This document shows positions 50,559 through 59,925 of a DNA stretch of 64,000 nucleotides, piece by piece; the stretch's first letter is position 1; each line of letters starts with the position of its first letter. Position numbers and translations under genes: made by a program. This stretch comes from Parablautia sp. Marseille-Q6255 (lineage in GTDB: Bacteria; Bacillota; Clostridia; Lachnospirales; Lachnospiraceae): the NCBI RefSeq assembly GCF_951230155.1, contig NZ_CATNVD010000016.1:57646-121645 (forward strand). The letters run 5' to 3'. The notes beneath the pieces are model-generated. The model was not told the DNA's origin. It saw only the letters and a list, made by a program, of their open reading frames with translations, and did not search any database.

Positions 50559-53500
50559 TTACTCAATACTCTTAAGCGACTCTACCATGTCAATCTTTTT
50601 CAGCTTGAAATACATCGCGTAATTGACAATAACAGAAAAACCAATGGTAAATAATGTACCGTAAATAAAGCTTTGCGGATTGATGTTCCGACCAAACATA
50701 CACATATCCACCTCTACTGTGGTAATGACGTATGCGTGCAGCAGTTTCCCGATCACGCAGCCGAGCACCGCTCCGATAATCGTCAGCAGCACATTCTCAC
50801 GATAAACGTAGGCCGCGACCTCTCCGTCATAAAATCCCAGTACCTTAAGCGTTGCCAGCTCACGTCTGCGCTCATTGATATTGATATTATTCAGATTGTA
50901 CAGTACCACAAATGCCAGCATTCCTGCTGAAACGATCAGCACTACCATCACAATATCCATTGCTCCGATCATACTGTCAATCTGGCCTGCCATCGTCCTT
51001 GTATAGGTAATATTAAGCACTGTATCCTGCGCCAGCAGCTCTTCTCCGATCTTTTCTATCACGGACTGCTCCTGCGGACTCTTCCAGAAAATACTGTTGT
51101 ACTGCGGCGTCTCTCCATATACGCGCTCATACAAAGCTGGCGTCATATACAGATAGTGAGACAGATAATTTTCACATACTGCCAGTATCGGTACCTCAAT
51201 ATCCTCCCCATCATCCTGTTTTAGACGGATCACATCACCCGGCTGGATACCAAGCTCGTTCGCGATTTTCTCTGTAATGATCGCGCCCTCATCCGTCAGC
51301 TCATAAATCTCCTTCGTCTCCCGGTCGCGAAAACACAGGAACTCCTCCAGATTTTCCAGATCCTCCGGCACATACACGTATACGCTCCATTCCTTATCCG
51401 AAATTCCCGTTGTATCAATTTCCTCCTGCTTCATATAAAAATGCTTGGACTCGGATATCCGTTCGTCCTCTGTCACCATCTGATCCGGAACTGCCAGATC
51501 TGCCTCTGAAGCATCTGCGTCCAGTATCGTGATCGCATCATACATCTGAAGGTCTTCAAACTGCAAAATACCAATGTCCATAATGGAATCCTGCAATCCA
51601 TACCCGACAAGAAGCAGTCCCATACAGCCTCCGATACCAAAGATCGTCATCAAAAAGCGCTTTTTATAACGAATCAGATTGCGCACTGTTGATTTCCAGG
51701 AAAAGCTCAGGTGCTTCCACAAAAACGGAAGCCGCTCCAAAAGCACGCGTTTTCCCTCCTTCGGCGCCGGCGGACGCATAAGCTGTGCCGGAACCGCCCG
51801 CAGCTCCCGGTAGCAGGCGGAAAACGTCGCCCCGATCGTACATATAAGCGCCGCCACCGTCGAAACGAGCGCAAAGCCCCAGTTGTACGGGATCAGAATC
51901 TCCGGCAGATAAATATAAATAATACCATACGCATTGATAATAACCCACGGAAGCAGCTTCTCTCCCACGAGAACACCGATAACACTCCCGCCGATCGTTG
52001 CCCAGAACGCATATTTCAGATATTTGGAAGCGATCTCCCACTTTCCGTAGCCGAGCGCTTTCAGCGTACCGATCTGCGTACGCTCCTCCTCTACCATTCT
52101 GGTCATAGTTGTCAGGCTGATCAGCGCTGCCACAAGGAAAAACAGTACCGGGATCACCTTTGCAAGATTTGCCATACGCTCTGCATTCTCTCCAAAACCG
52201 GAATGCTCCGGCAAAACACTGCGGTCCTCTACATACCACTCAGGCAGCTTCAGGTCATCCAGCTCCTGCTGCGCATCACTGATCTGCTGCTGCGCGTCCG
52301 CGAGATCCAGCTCTGCCTCTTCTATCTTCTGCTCGCCTTCTGCGATCTCCCGCTGTGCATCTGCCTTTCCATCCTCATAATCCTTCCATCCATCCTTTAT
52401 TTTCTGTTTATTTTCTGCCAGCTCCCTGTGACCATCTGCGATCTGTGCCCTGGCGTCAGCAAGAGTCTGTCTCGCATCGGCAAGCTGACTGCGTCCGTCC
52501 TCCAACTGGCGCTTCCCGTCTGCAAGCTGATTCTTGGATACCTCCAGCTGCGCCCAGCCTGTATCAAGCTGAGTCCTTGCCGCTTTTAGCTCCTTCTTCG
52601 CATTTTTCAGCTCTTTTCTGCCCTGATCGACCTGTTCCTGAGCTTCATCAAGCTGCTTCTGCGTCGCCTCCAGCGTCTTTTCTCCCTGCTCCAGCTTCGT
52701 CCGTCCCGCCGCAAGCTCTTTCTGCTTTTTACTAAGCTCCTTCCAGCCTGCTTCCAGCTGTGCGGATGCCGATGCAAGTTCCGCCTCCTTCTGATCAAGC
52801 GTCTTCTTTGTAGCTGCGAGCGTATCAATACTTTGTTTTAGCTGTGCAGCTCCCTCCTGTGCCTGGGAAAGTCCGGCCTCAATCTGTGAAAGTGCCGTCC
52901 GGGCAGCAGCGATCGCCATCTCCTGTTCCGGAAGCCCTGCCTCGATCTTCTGTGCCTGCGTCCCTGCCTGATCTGCATTTGACTGTTCTGCAGCAATATT
53001 TCCCTGCAGCGCATCCATTTCTCCCTGAAGAGAATCGACTGTATCGTGCAGCTGCGCAATCTCCTGCGTCAGACGGTCCACCTGCTCCTGCGCCACCACT
53101 TTTTCCTCCGGAGTTGCAGTATCACTGTTTAAAACAGCCTGCCAGCCCGCAAGCTCCTGCTGCTTTGCTTCCATCTCTCCCTGCGCCGCAAGCTTCTCCC
53201 CGGCTTTTGCATCATAGTCTGCCTGATATCCGTCTCTGCGCGAAAGAGCCTCCTGCTGCTGCGCACGAAGCGCTGCCGCATTCGCAGCTGCCTCGTCATA
53301 AGCCCCCTGTAAAGCGTCAAGCTGTCCCTGCGTATCCGCCTGCTGACTGGTCAGCGCATCCACCTGCGCTTCCAGCTCATCGTACGAAGCCTGAAGCGCT
53401 GGAAGCTGTTTTGCCGCCTCCTCGTACTGTGCCTTTCCCTGCGCGAGCAGACTGGCTCCTGCATCGTACTGCTCCTGCTGTGCAGAAAGTGTCTCCTCTG

Positions 53501-54758
53501 CCTGCGCAAGCTGTTTTTCTCCGGTCTCAATATTGGTCAGATTTGTATAATACGTCTGCCATCCGACAGCCAGCTCTGTTTTCCCGTCATCAATCTTTTT
53601 CTGTGCCGCCGCAAGCTGCTTATTGCCCTTTTTCGCCTCCTTTTTATACTGTGCCAGGCCGGTCTGGTACTCCTTTTCTCCATCTGAGAGCTCCTGATAC
53701 CCCTGATCAAGCTGCTGCTGCGCCTCCGCGATCGTGCCCTCATTATCCAGAAGCTCCTGTTCCCCATCTGCAAGCGCTCTTTCTCCGTCTGCAGCCTCCC
53801 GGTTTGCCTCGTACCAGTCCTTTTTCCCGTCGCCGAGCTGTTCCTGCCCGTCGATCAGCTCTGACTGTGCCTCGTCAAGCTCGGACTGCGCCTCCGCCTG
53901 CCCATCCGCAAGCTCCCTCTTTGCATCTGCCAGCTCCTGCTTTCCGTCTTCTACCTCTTTTCGCGCGTCATCAAGCTCGGACTGTGCTTCCTGCATCACT
54001 TCCTCATAACGGATCTCACAGCGCGCGTCAGCAATTGCCTCAATACGGCTTAACACCTCATCAACCGCCTGGTCATACCCATCCGTAAATGCTGTCTGCT
54101 CCCTGGCTCCATCTGCAAGCAGGTATGCCACCGTATAAATATCCATATCAAAATCTTCCGGCAGCACATATACAAATCCAGACAGGGATCCTGTGCCAAG
54201 CGTTGTACTGCCCCGCTCATAAGAAATATACGTTGGGCTGTAGCCCGTTCCCGTGATCGTAAATCTGCGGCGCTTCAGGCTGCTGTTCTCCTCATCCGAA
54301 ACAGAGATCTCCAAAACATCCCCCGGCTCATATCCCATCTGCTTTGCGTACTCGCTATCCAGAAAGCACTCTCCGGCACGTTTAGGAAGCTCTCCTTCCA
54401 TCAGCGCGAGCTGGTTCATATCGGCTGCAACGGATTCCACATGCAGTACCTGACGCGTATCTCCTTCTCCACAATAGACATCCTCACTGTAGCATCCGCT
54501 GACCGCTTCCACTCCTTCGACTGTCTGCAGCTCCTCCAGATCCTCTGCAGTAAGCCCCAGTGTGCTCATCACACGAATATCCATCAGATCACTGTCATCA
54601 AAATACTTGTCCCCTGTCATCCGCATCGACGGCGCAGCTGTCTGTATACCAGAAAAAAAAGCCACGCCAAGCGCTACAATAAAAAAAATCGAAAGAAAGC
54701 GATTCAGACTCTTTTTAATTTCCATGCGGAAGTCCTTCCGCAGCGCTTTTTTCTTCAT
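50559..54758 (-). CDS. FtsX-type ABC transporter permease with giant coiled-coil insert
   Basis: The roughly 1,400-residue protein has an N-terminal membrane helix (FLSIFFIVALGVAFFSGI), an extracytoplasmic MacB-like domain, about 600 residues of repetitive coiled coil rich in ADG/EL/Q repeats (for example ELADGRQQL-like units such as QLADGKRQLEDGRSQL), then two sets of FtsX helices (VIPVLFFLVAALISLTTM; VVLIVSAGMLAFVVLYNL) around a second extracytoplasmic domain. Such large permeases occur in Lachnospiraceae; the substrate is unknown. The start at 54758 (MKKKALRKDF) fits homologues; in-frame starts at 54773 and 54857 exist, the last overlapping the ATPase gene. Confidence 0.85.
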   Translation of the reverse strand: MKKKALRKDFRMEIKKSLNRFLSIFFIVALGVAFFSGIQTAAPSMRMTGDKYFDDSDLMDIRVMSTLGLTAEDLEELQTVEGVEAVSGCYSEDVYCGEGDTRQVLHVESVAADMNQLALMEGELPKRAGECFLDSEYAKQMGYEPGDVLEISVSDEENSSLKRRRFTITGTGYSPTYISYERGSTTLGTGSLSGFVYVLPEDFDMDIYTVAYLLADGAREQTAFTDGYDQAVDEVLSRIEAIADARCEIRYEEVMQEAQSELDDARKEVEDGKQELADAKRELADGQAEAQSELDEAQSELIDGQEQLGDGKKDWYEANREAADGERALADGEQELLDNEGTIAEAQQQLDQGYQELSDGEKEYQTGLAQYKKEAKKGNKQLAAAQKKIDDGKTELAVGWQTYYTNLTNIETGEKQLAQAEETLSAQQEQYDAGASLLAQGKAQYEEAAKQLPALQASYDELEAQVDALTSQQADTQGQLDALQGAYDEAAANAAALRAQQQEALSRRDGYQADYDAKAGEKLAAQGEMEAKQQELAGWQAVLNSDTATPEEKVVAQEQVDRLTQEIAQLHDTVDSLQGEMDALQGNIAAEQSNADQAGTQAQKIEAGLPEQEMAIAAARTALSQIEAGLSQAQEGAAQLKQSIDTLAATKKTLDQKEAELASASAQLEAGWKELSKKQKELAAGRTKLEQGEKTLEATQKQLDEAQEQVDQGRKELKNAKKELKAARTQLDTGWAQLEVSKNQLADGKRQLEDGRSQLADARQTLADARAQIADGHRELAENKQKIKDGWKDYEDGKADAQREIAEGEQKIEEAELDLADAQQQISDAQQELDDLKLPEWYVEDRSVLPEHSGFGENAERMANLAKVIPVLFFLVAALISLTTMTRMVEEERTQIGTLKALGYGKWEIASKYLKYAFWATIGGSVIGVLVGEKLLPWVIINAYGIIYIYLPEILIPYNWGFALVSTVAALICTIGATFSACYRELRAVPAQLMRPPAPKEGKRVLLERLPFLWKHLSFSWKSTVRNLIRYKKRFLMTIFGIGGCMGLLLVGYGLQDSIMDIGILQFEDLQMYDAITILDADASEADLAVPDQMVTEDERISESKHFYMKQEEIDTTGISDKEWSVYVYVPEDLENLEEFLCFRDRETKEIYELTDEGAIITEKIANELGIQPGDVIRLKQDDGEDIEVPILAVCENYLSHYLYMTPALYERVYGETPQYNSIFWKSPQEQSVIEKIGEELLAQDTVLNITYTRTMAGQIDSMIGAMDIVMVVLIVSAGMLAFVVLYNLNNININERRRELATLKVLGFYDGEVAAYVYRENVLLTIIGAVLGCVIGKLLHAYVITTVEVDMCMFGRNINPQSFIYGTLFTIGFSVIVNYAMYFKLKKIDMVESLKSIE

Positions 54759-54819
54759 CTTTATCCGTCCCATCTCATCTGTCCCGTCTTCTGCTGCGTA
54801 TTTGCCGCAGCGAAACAGT

Positions 54820-55527
54820 TTACCACTCAATCGTCTCAACTGATACCGGATGCTCATTCATCCGCATACTCGACACTTTTCCATTCTTAATCTTGATCAC
54901 ACGGTCTGCCATCGGCGTAAGCGCCGAATTATGCGTGATCACAATGACGGTCATCCCCCGCTGCCGGCACATATCCTGCAGCAGCTTCAGGATCGCCTTA
55001 CCTGTCTGATAATCAAGCGCTCCTGTCGGTTCATCACACAACAAAAGCTTCGGATTCTTTGCAAGCGCCCGCGCGATCGACACCCTTTGCTGCTCTCCTC
55101 CGGAAAGCTGCGCCGGAAAATTCTTCATACGCTGCTCCAGGCCCACATCACGCAGGACCGTCTGTGCATCCAGAGGATTTTTGCAGATCTGCATCGCCAG
55201 CTCCACATTTTCAAGCGCGGTCAGGTTGGGTACCAGATTATAAAACTGAAAGACAAATCCAATGTCCTCCCTGCGATATCTCGTCAGCTTTTTCTGATTG
55301 TATCTGGCAATATCATTTCCATCCACACAGACCTTGCCCGAGCTCGCCAGATCCATGCCGCCGAGAATATTGAGCACCGTGGTTTTACCGGCGCCACTCG
55401 GCCCCACGATCACCACAAACTCACCCTTTTGTATCTCAAAATCAATCCCATCCACCGCCTTGATCTCTACTTCCCCCATGCGGTAGACCTTGGTCACACC
55501 TTCCAGTCTTACGAACGGCTCCTGCAT
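54820..55527 (-). CDS. ABC transporter ATP-binding protein (LolD/MacB type)
   Basis: The 235-residue ATPase has Walker [18 protein letters not shown], signature [15 protein letters not shown], Walker [13 protein letters not shown] and H-loop VITHN. It is the partner of the downstream FtsX-type permease in a mechanotransmission-type exporter at the cytoplasmic membrane. The start at 55527 has AAGGAG eight bases upstream; a GTG nine bases earlier overlaps that site. Confidence 0.92.
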   Translation of the reverse strand: MQEPFVRLEGVTKVYRMGEVEIKAVDGIDFEIQKGEFVVIVGPSGAGKTTVLNILGGMDLASSGKVCVDGNDIARYNQKKLTRYRREDIGFVFQFYNLVPNLTALENVELAMQICKNPLDAQTVLRDVGLEQRMKNFPAQLSGGEQQRVSIARALAKNPKLLLCDEPTGALDYQTGKAILKLLQDMCRQRGMTVIVITHNSALTPMADRVIKIKNGKVSSMRMNEHPVSVETIEW

Positions 55528-55631
55528 TTTGTACACTCCTTATCCTGTCTGCCTGGCACCGGACTGCTCCGGCACGGTACACCCCGTATTTCCTGATGTA
55601 TCTGTTATATATTTTACAAGTCTATCTGCGA

Positions 55632-55728
55632 ACCCGCAACGGGTTTATAAAAATTTAATGTAAAAACGTGGCGCTGCAAAATACACTGGTCTTCTGCCAA
55701 ACCAGTATTTTACAACCCCACGTCTTCT
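55632..55728. terminator. hairpins between ABC operon and kinase remnant
   Basis: AACCCG-CAA-CGGGTT (about 55640-55654) is a short hairpin followed by an A/T tract. A larger imperfect structure with AATAC-CTGGT/ACCAG-TATT arms and flanking ACGTGG/CCACGT follows, just after the stop of the downstream remnant, and may terminate the antiporter operon on the minus strand. Confidence 0.5.
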
Positions 55729-55729
55729 C

Positions 55730-55960
55730 TTATTTTTCCTTCACAAACTGCTCATACGCCATCCGGATCATTTCCACACATCTGTCAATGCCCAGCCGGC
55801 TGCTGTTCAGACAAATATCATAATTACCTGCTTCTCCAAAATTCCGTCCCGTATAATATTTATAATATGATTCCCGCTGCTTATCCATTTTTGCAATTTT
55901 TCCAGGTGCCTTTTCATCTGCTTCCTTGCAGATATGCTCCGCCCGCGCCCTGCGGCTGAG
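55730..55960 (-). pseudogene. C-terminal fragment of a cytidylate kinase-like protein
   Basis: The minus-strand frame ending at 55730 encodes about 76 residues (RRARAEHICKEADEKAP, KMDKQRESYYKYYTGRNFG, NYDICLNSSRLGID) that match the C-terminal third of the cytidylate kinase-like family. The N-terminal two thirds, with the P-loop, are missing: upstream the frame hits a stop at 55961 inside the antiporter coding sequence. A deletion fused this fragment onto the antiporter 3' end in another frame. Confidence 0.7.
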
Positions 55961-57176
55961 TTATCTCCTGATCAAATTCTCCGGCCCACTCAAATCCTTT
56001 TTTCGCCATGATAACCGCAATAATCTCATTAATCACTGCCGCAGCCGCGATCGTTCCCTGAATAATTCTGGCACATTCCGGTGCAGGCTTACTCAGTACT
56101 GACACAGCAATCCCCGTAAACACAAGCGACACACCCGAATGCGGTAAAAGCGTAAAACCGAGGAATTTTTTGACTGTTTTCGGTGATTTCGTAATGCTTG
56201 CGCCAAAATAAGCGCCAAAATATTTGCCCAGCGCTCTCGCTATAATATAAACAGCAGTGAACAGCCCCGCTCCCATGATCAGATGATAATCCAGGGGAGC
56301 GCCCAAGTTCACAATAACAATGATCATGGCAATTCCGAGAAACGGATTAAACGCACTCATAATCTGCTCCAGCCGCTTCTCTGTAACCATATTTGAAAAA
56401 GTCGCTGAAAATGCCATACCGATCAGCATGAAATTCAATACCGGTTTCGGCATCACAACATTGTTAAAGAAAAACCCAACTCCTGACGCGATCAGAATAT
56501 TCAATGCAAGGAGCAGCAGGGTAGCCCGGTCACTTCTCTCCTTTTTCAGCAGCACGCCAGCCAAAAGTCCCGTCACAATACCAATGACCAGAGGAAGGAT
56601 CACAACCAGCGCAATCATATAAGCCGGAAGCTCGCCTGCAGAAAGCCGTCCTGCCACCAGCGCGATCGTTGTAAAGAAAACAACACAGCCCACAATATCA
56701 TCCAGCGCCGCCATTGGGATCAGCGTACTCGTTACCGGTCCACTTGTCTTAAACTCCCGCACGATAGACAGTGCCGGAGCCGTGGCCAGCGCAATACCGC
56801 CGAACAAAAAGGCCAGATACAGTGGGATACCCTGAAAATAAAATACAATCCCGAAAACAAGCGATACAAACAAAAAAGTACCCAGCGACTGCGTAAGCGT
56901 CGTAATTACAATCGCTTTCCCGGAGCGCCTGATCTTATTCCACACAAGCTCCGTACCGATCATCAGCCCGACTGCACATTCCAGAATATGTACAACCGTC
57001 TGATACCATCCGGCATCTAAAATCTGCACATCTACTAATGAGACTGCATGCGGCCCCAAAATCATCCCGGCGATCAGCCATCCCAGGATAGACGGCAATT
57101 TTATTTTTGCTATCAATTTTCCCGCTAAAAATGCGAGAATAATTGCTGCCAGCAATCTTACCAATGAAATTATCAT
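55914..57176 (-). CDS. cation:proton antiporter (CPA2-like membrane protein), altered C-terminus
   Basis: The 420-residue protein has 11-13 hydrophobic helices with the Na+/H+ exchanger layout: LPSILGWLIAGMILGP, GIALATAPALSIVREF, MAALDDIVGCVVFFTTIALV (Asp pair in the ion site) and FTLLPHSGVSLVFTGIAVSVL. The start at 57176 follows GAGGAGGAAG. The last dozen residues (QPQGAGGAYLQGSR) are translated from the cytidylate kinase-like remnant in a shifted frame, so the native C-terminus is lost. It is third in a TetR / alarmone synthetase / antiporter operon. Confidence 0.85.
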   Translation of the reverse strand: MIISLVRLLAAIILAFLAGKLIAKIKLPSILGWLIAGMILGPHAVSLVDVQILDAGWYQTVVHILECAVGLMIGTELVWNKIRRSGKAIVITTLTQSLGTFLFVSLVFGIVFYFQGIPLYLAFLFGGIALATAPALSIVREFKTSGPVTSTLIPMAALDDIVGCVVFFTTIALVAGRLSAGELPAYMIALVVILPLVIGIVTGLLAGVLLKKERSDRATLLLLALNILIASGVGFFFNNVVMPKPVLNFMLIGMAFSATFSNMVTEKRLEQIMSAFNPFLGIAMIIVIVNLGAPLDYHLIMGAGLFTAVYIIARALGKYFGAYFGASITKSPKTVKKFLGFTLLPHSGVSLVFTGIAVSVLSKPAPECARIIQGTIAAAAVINEIIAVIMAKKGFEWAGEFDQEITQPQGAGGAYLQGSR

Positions 57177-57195
57177 GTTCTCTTCCTCCTCGTCG

Positions 57196-57881
57196 TCACA
57201 TACTGCCGTGCACACTGTGATTCACTTGTTCCATTTGTCCGTTAATATATTCCATCTGTAAATCTACCTCATGCAATTTCTCTGCACACAGATACAATTC
57301 CTTTTCCAAAAAAGACCCCTGTTCCTTTATTTCTTTTTTATATCTCATTTTGTGCTCAATACTGGCCCACAGATCCATCGCCATTGTCCGCATCTGTACC
57401 TCGACCTTCACCGGTTTAGTCTGATCCAGAAAAAATACCGGCACTTCCAAAATCAGATGCAGGCTGCGAACCCATTCGGTTTGGGCTGCTTAATATAATC
57501 TTTTTTCGTGATCAAACGAATGTCATCCTGCGAACAGATCTTATCTGCGAGCAGATAAACATCCTTTGGAAACGAACAGATCACCCGGATACCGGCTACA
57601 TCCTGCAAATATTTCTCAATATTTTCCACACTTACCTCAAGATTTTTTCTTTTTAATTTCTCAATAATGCTGATTGTCTTCTTTAACCTGCAGGAAATCG
57701 CCTCAATCGGATTCTGATCACAATTCAGAGACAATTCCGCATCCAGCACCTCAAACTTCGTCTGTATCTCCCGCATTGCACACTGATACTCCATCATCAG
57801 CTTAATAAACGGCCGCGCGGACTCTAAAAAGGATTCCGGTCTGTTAATCGTTATTAATTTATCAAAAGTAACCTCTTCCAT
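57196..57881 (-). pseudogene. RelQ-type small alarmone (p)ppGpp synthetase, frameshifted
   Basis: The first part (57453-57881) encodes a RelA/SpoT-type synthetase start with IEKYLQDVAGIRVICSF, DDIRLITKKDYIKQPKPNG, then stops. The second part (57196-57450) continues with EVPVFFLDQTKPVKVEVQMRTMAMDLWASIEHKMRYKK. The family has NGYRSLHLI at the join; here the sequence reads AATGGGTTCGC, as if one base of the Tyr codon was lost near 57468-57471. With that base restored a continuous protein of about 228 residues results. It may be a real inactivation or a sequence error. It starts seven bases after the TetR gene. Confidence 0.85.
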
Positions 57882-57888
57882 ATTCGTC

Positions 57889-58518
57889 TCACCGCTTTTC
57901 CTGGCTCGCAACACCATACAACATAATATCCAAAATCTTAGACAGATTCACTTCATGATCCTTCATCAACGCATGGATATCCTCACTTTCAGACAATCTC
58001 CTCTGAAAATAGCCATTATACATCTCAAAAAAAATAACAAAATACTCCGTCGCCGCATCCATCGTGATCCCCTCGCGCAGTTCCAGCTGCTGCAGCAATT
58101 CCCCAAAACACTCCACATAAAACTGATCGTATTCCTGACGAATATCCTGTATCTCCTTGCGCAGGTGCTCCGGCGGCTGCAAAACAGTATGAAAGAATAT
58201 ATTACAGTCATAAGGATGTTCCTTAAAAAACTGCTGACGCATCTGAAAGAGATTGTTCATACTCTCCTGCACGGTCTGCGCTTTATACTCCCTGCTTTTA
58301 AAATACGCCGTCATCTCCCCAAAACATCTTTCCACACACTTTAAATACAGCTCATCCTTATTCTTAAAGTTGTGGTAAATAAGGCCTTTTGAAATCTGAT
58401 TCTCACTGCAAAGTGTCGTTAATGAGGCATTTTCATAGCTCTTTGTCCCAAACTCCACAAGAGCAGCAGACATAATCCGCTCATACGTGCATCTCGTCTT
58501 TTCTTCCTTTCGCATCAT
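57889..58518 (-). CDS. TetR/AcrR family regulator of the alarmone synthetase-antiporter operon
   Basis: The 209-residue protein has a TetR helix-turn-helix (ASLTTLCSENQISKGLIYHNFKNKDELY, about 30-57) and a ligand-binding helical domain. GGGAGG precedes the start. It is the first gene of the operon, and a large palindrome with two TetR-type half-site pairs overlaps its promoter, so it probably represses itself and the downstream genes. The inducer is unknown. Confidence 0.9.
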   Translation of the reverse strand: MMRKEEKTRCTYERIMSAALVEFGTKSYENASLTTLCSENQISKGLIYHNFKNKDELYLKCVERCFGEMTAYFKSREYKAQTVQESMNNLFQMRQQFFKEHPYDCNIFFHTVLQPPEHLRKEIQDIRQEYDQFYVECFGELLQQLELREGITMDAATEYFVIFFEMYNGYFQRRLSESEDIHALMKDHEVNLSKILDIMLYGVASQEKR

Positions 58519-58537
58519 TATCCTCCCGCCTTCAATT

Positions 58538-58588
58538 ATTGACCACTCAGTCTATAATAGTTTATACCTTATAGACCGCCTGGTCAAT
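58538..58588 (-). promoter_or_regulatory. double TetR operator over the operon promoter
   Basis: A 51-bp interrupted palindrome with 20-bp arms (17 matches). Each arm contains its own GACC-N4-GTC-type palindrome: GACCACTCAGTC (58541-58552) and GACCGCCTGGTC (58574-58585), centres 33 bp or about three helical turns apart. The minus-strand -35 box TTGACC lies within the right arm. Confidence 0.72.
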
Positions 58589-58673
58589 AACCTTTTATAA
58601 AAACCGATAAAAAACAACCTGCTCTCCAGACATAATCAGTAAATGGTCCGACCTCCAAAATGTCTGAAATCAA

Positions 58674-58705
58674 AAACCTCCCAGGACCAAAATCCTGAGA
58701 GGTTT
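58674..58705 (-). terminator. terminator of rplM-rpsI
   Basis: AAACCTC and GAGGTTT arms with an inner CAGGA/TCCTG stem, followed on the minus strand by TTTTTGATTT. Confidence 0.85.
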
Positions 58706-58764
58706 GTAAATACTGTTTGAAATTGTCTGTCCCAAAGGGAAGATTAATTCTTGCGTAACTGAAA

Positions 58765-59157
58765 TTATCGTTTGCTGAACTGCGGAGCACGACGAGCTGC
58801 CTTGAGACCGTATTTCTTACGCTCTTTCATTCTCGGGTCACGTGTAAGGTAACCAGCAGCCTTCAGTGTCGGTCTGTAATCATTGTCTGCCTGAAGCAGT
58901 GCTCTTGCAATACCGTGACGGATCGCACCAGCCTGACCTGTTGTACCACCACCGCATACATTTACAAGTACATCAAACTTGTCTGCTGTCTCTGTAGCAG
59001 CGAGCGGCTGACGAACGATAACCTTCAGTGTCTCAAGACCAAAGTACTCATCAATATCTCTTTTATTGATTGTAATCTTGCCCGTACCCGGGATCAGATA
59101 TACTCTTGCGATAGATTTTTTTCTTCTTCCTGTTCCGTAATATCTTTCCTTAGCCAA
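58765..59157 (-). CDS. rpsI: 30S ribosomal protein S9
   Basis: The 130-residue protein ([16 protein letters not shown] ... [14 protein letters not shown]) ends with the conserved RAPQFSKR tail that contacts P-site tRNA. The start codon is TTG at 59157, nine bases after GGAGG, a notable choice for a ribosomal protein gene. It follows rplM by 17 bases in the usual L13-S9 operon. Confidence 0.96.
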   Translation of the reverse strand: MAKERYYGTGRRKKSIARVYLIPGTGKITINKRDIDEYFGLETLKVIVRQPLAATETADKFDVLVNVCGGGTTGQAGAIRHGIARALLQADNDYRPTLKAAGYLTRDPRMKERKKYGLKAARRAPQFSKR

Positions 59158-59174
59158 TGTTCCTTACCTCCCTA

Positions 59175-59603
59175 TTAGAATGTCAGCACTTCCGGCTTCT
59201 GTGCCTGCTGCTTGTGATCCGGACCTGCATATACATAAAGCTTTTTGTACATCTCTCTGCCAAGTGGTCCCTTCGGAAGCATACCCTTTACAGCAAGCTC
59301 AATCACTCTCTCCGGTTTCTTTGCCATCATCTCACGCAGTGTAGTCTCTTTCATACCACCTACGTAGTCAGAATGATTGTAGTAAATCTTCTGATCCAGT
59401 TTCTTGCCTGTAACCTTTACCTTCTCTGCATTTACTACGATTACATAATCACCTGTATCAATATGCGGCGTAAACGTCGGCTTATTCTTTCCTCTTAATA
59501 CCTTTGCCACTTCAGATGCCAGACGGCCAAGTGTCATATCTGCAGCATCTACTACATACCATTTTCTCTCAATCGTTGCTGGGCTAGCCATATAACTTTT
59601 CAT
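59175..59603 (-). CDS. rplM: 50S ribosomal protein L13
   Basis: The 142-residue protein matches L13 throughout: [51 protein letters not shown] and [28 protein letters not shown] precedes the start. It is the first gene of the operon, behind a 180-base leader likely to be an L13-type autoregulatory RNA. Confidence 0.96.
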   Translation of the reverse strand: MKSYMASPATIERKWYVVDAADMTLGRLASEVAKVLRGKNKPTFTPHIDTGDYVIVVNAEKVKVTGKKLDQKIYYNHSDYVGGMKETTLREMMAKKPERVIELAVKGMLPKGPLGREMYKKLYVYAGPDHKQQAQKPEVLTF

Positions 59604-59778
59604 TGGTCTTCCTCCTTGATAATGATTAACTTGCTCCGGGCAAACAGAGGCTTATTTCCGTCCTCCCGCTCATTCCCTTTTCAGGGAACCTTATGATAAA
59701 ATGTCCGACCGGGGCTTTGGCCCGAACATTTATACACGTTATTTTAGGGCGCAATAATACAATACTACTGAGCCATAC
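59604..59778 (-). promoter_or_regulatory. rplM leader RNA, probable L13 autoregulatory leader
   Basis: About 175 transcribed bases precede rplM. They contain a hairpin with TGTTCGGGCC/GGTCGGACA-type arms, a GGTTCCCT/AGGGAA stem, and GCCCGGAGCAAG just before the ribosome binding site, resembling the L13 leader of Firmicutes by general shape. I could not verify a covariance match. Confidence 0.5.
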
Positions 59779-59784
59779 TTTGAT

Positions 59785-59814
59785 ATTATATTACACACCT
59801 CCCGCGTGTGTCAA
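59785..59814 (-). promoter_or_regulatory. promoter of rplM-rpsI
   Basis: On the minus strand TTGACA (59814-59809) and TATAAT (59790-59785), both perfect consensus, with an 18-base spacer. Confidence 0.82.
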
Positions 59815-59925
59815 CCTTTTTTCAGCATTATTACGCAGATTCTCGGCAGATTTTCCATCCACCGTCTTCCGTATTTCCGTCTTTGGTCATGGATTTTTCC
59901 ACTTTTTCTATAGTTCTAACTATTT

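Noticed and set aside
52844..54088. 414-codon plus-strand Pro/Ser-rich frame
   Set aside because: Antisense to the repetitive coiled-coil part of the ABC permease; composition is an echo of Gln/Glu/Ala codons.
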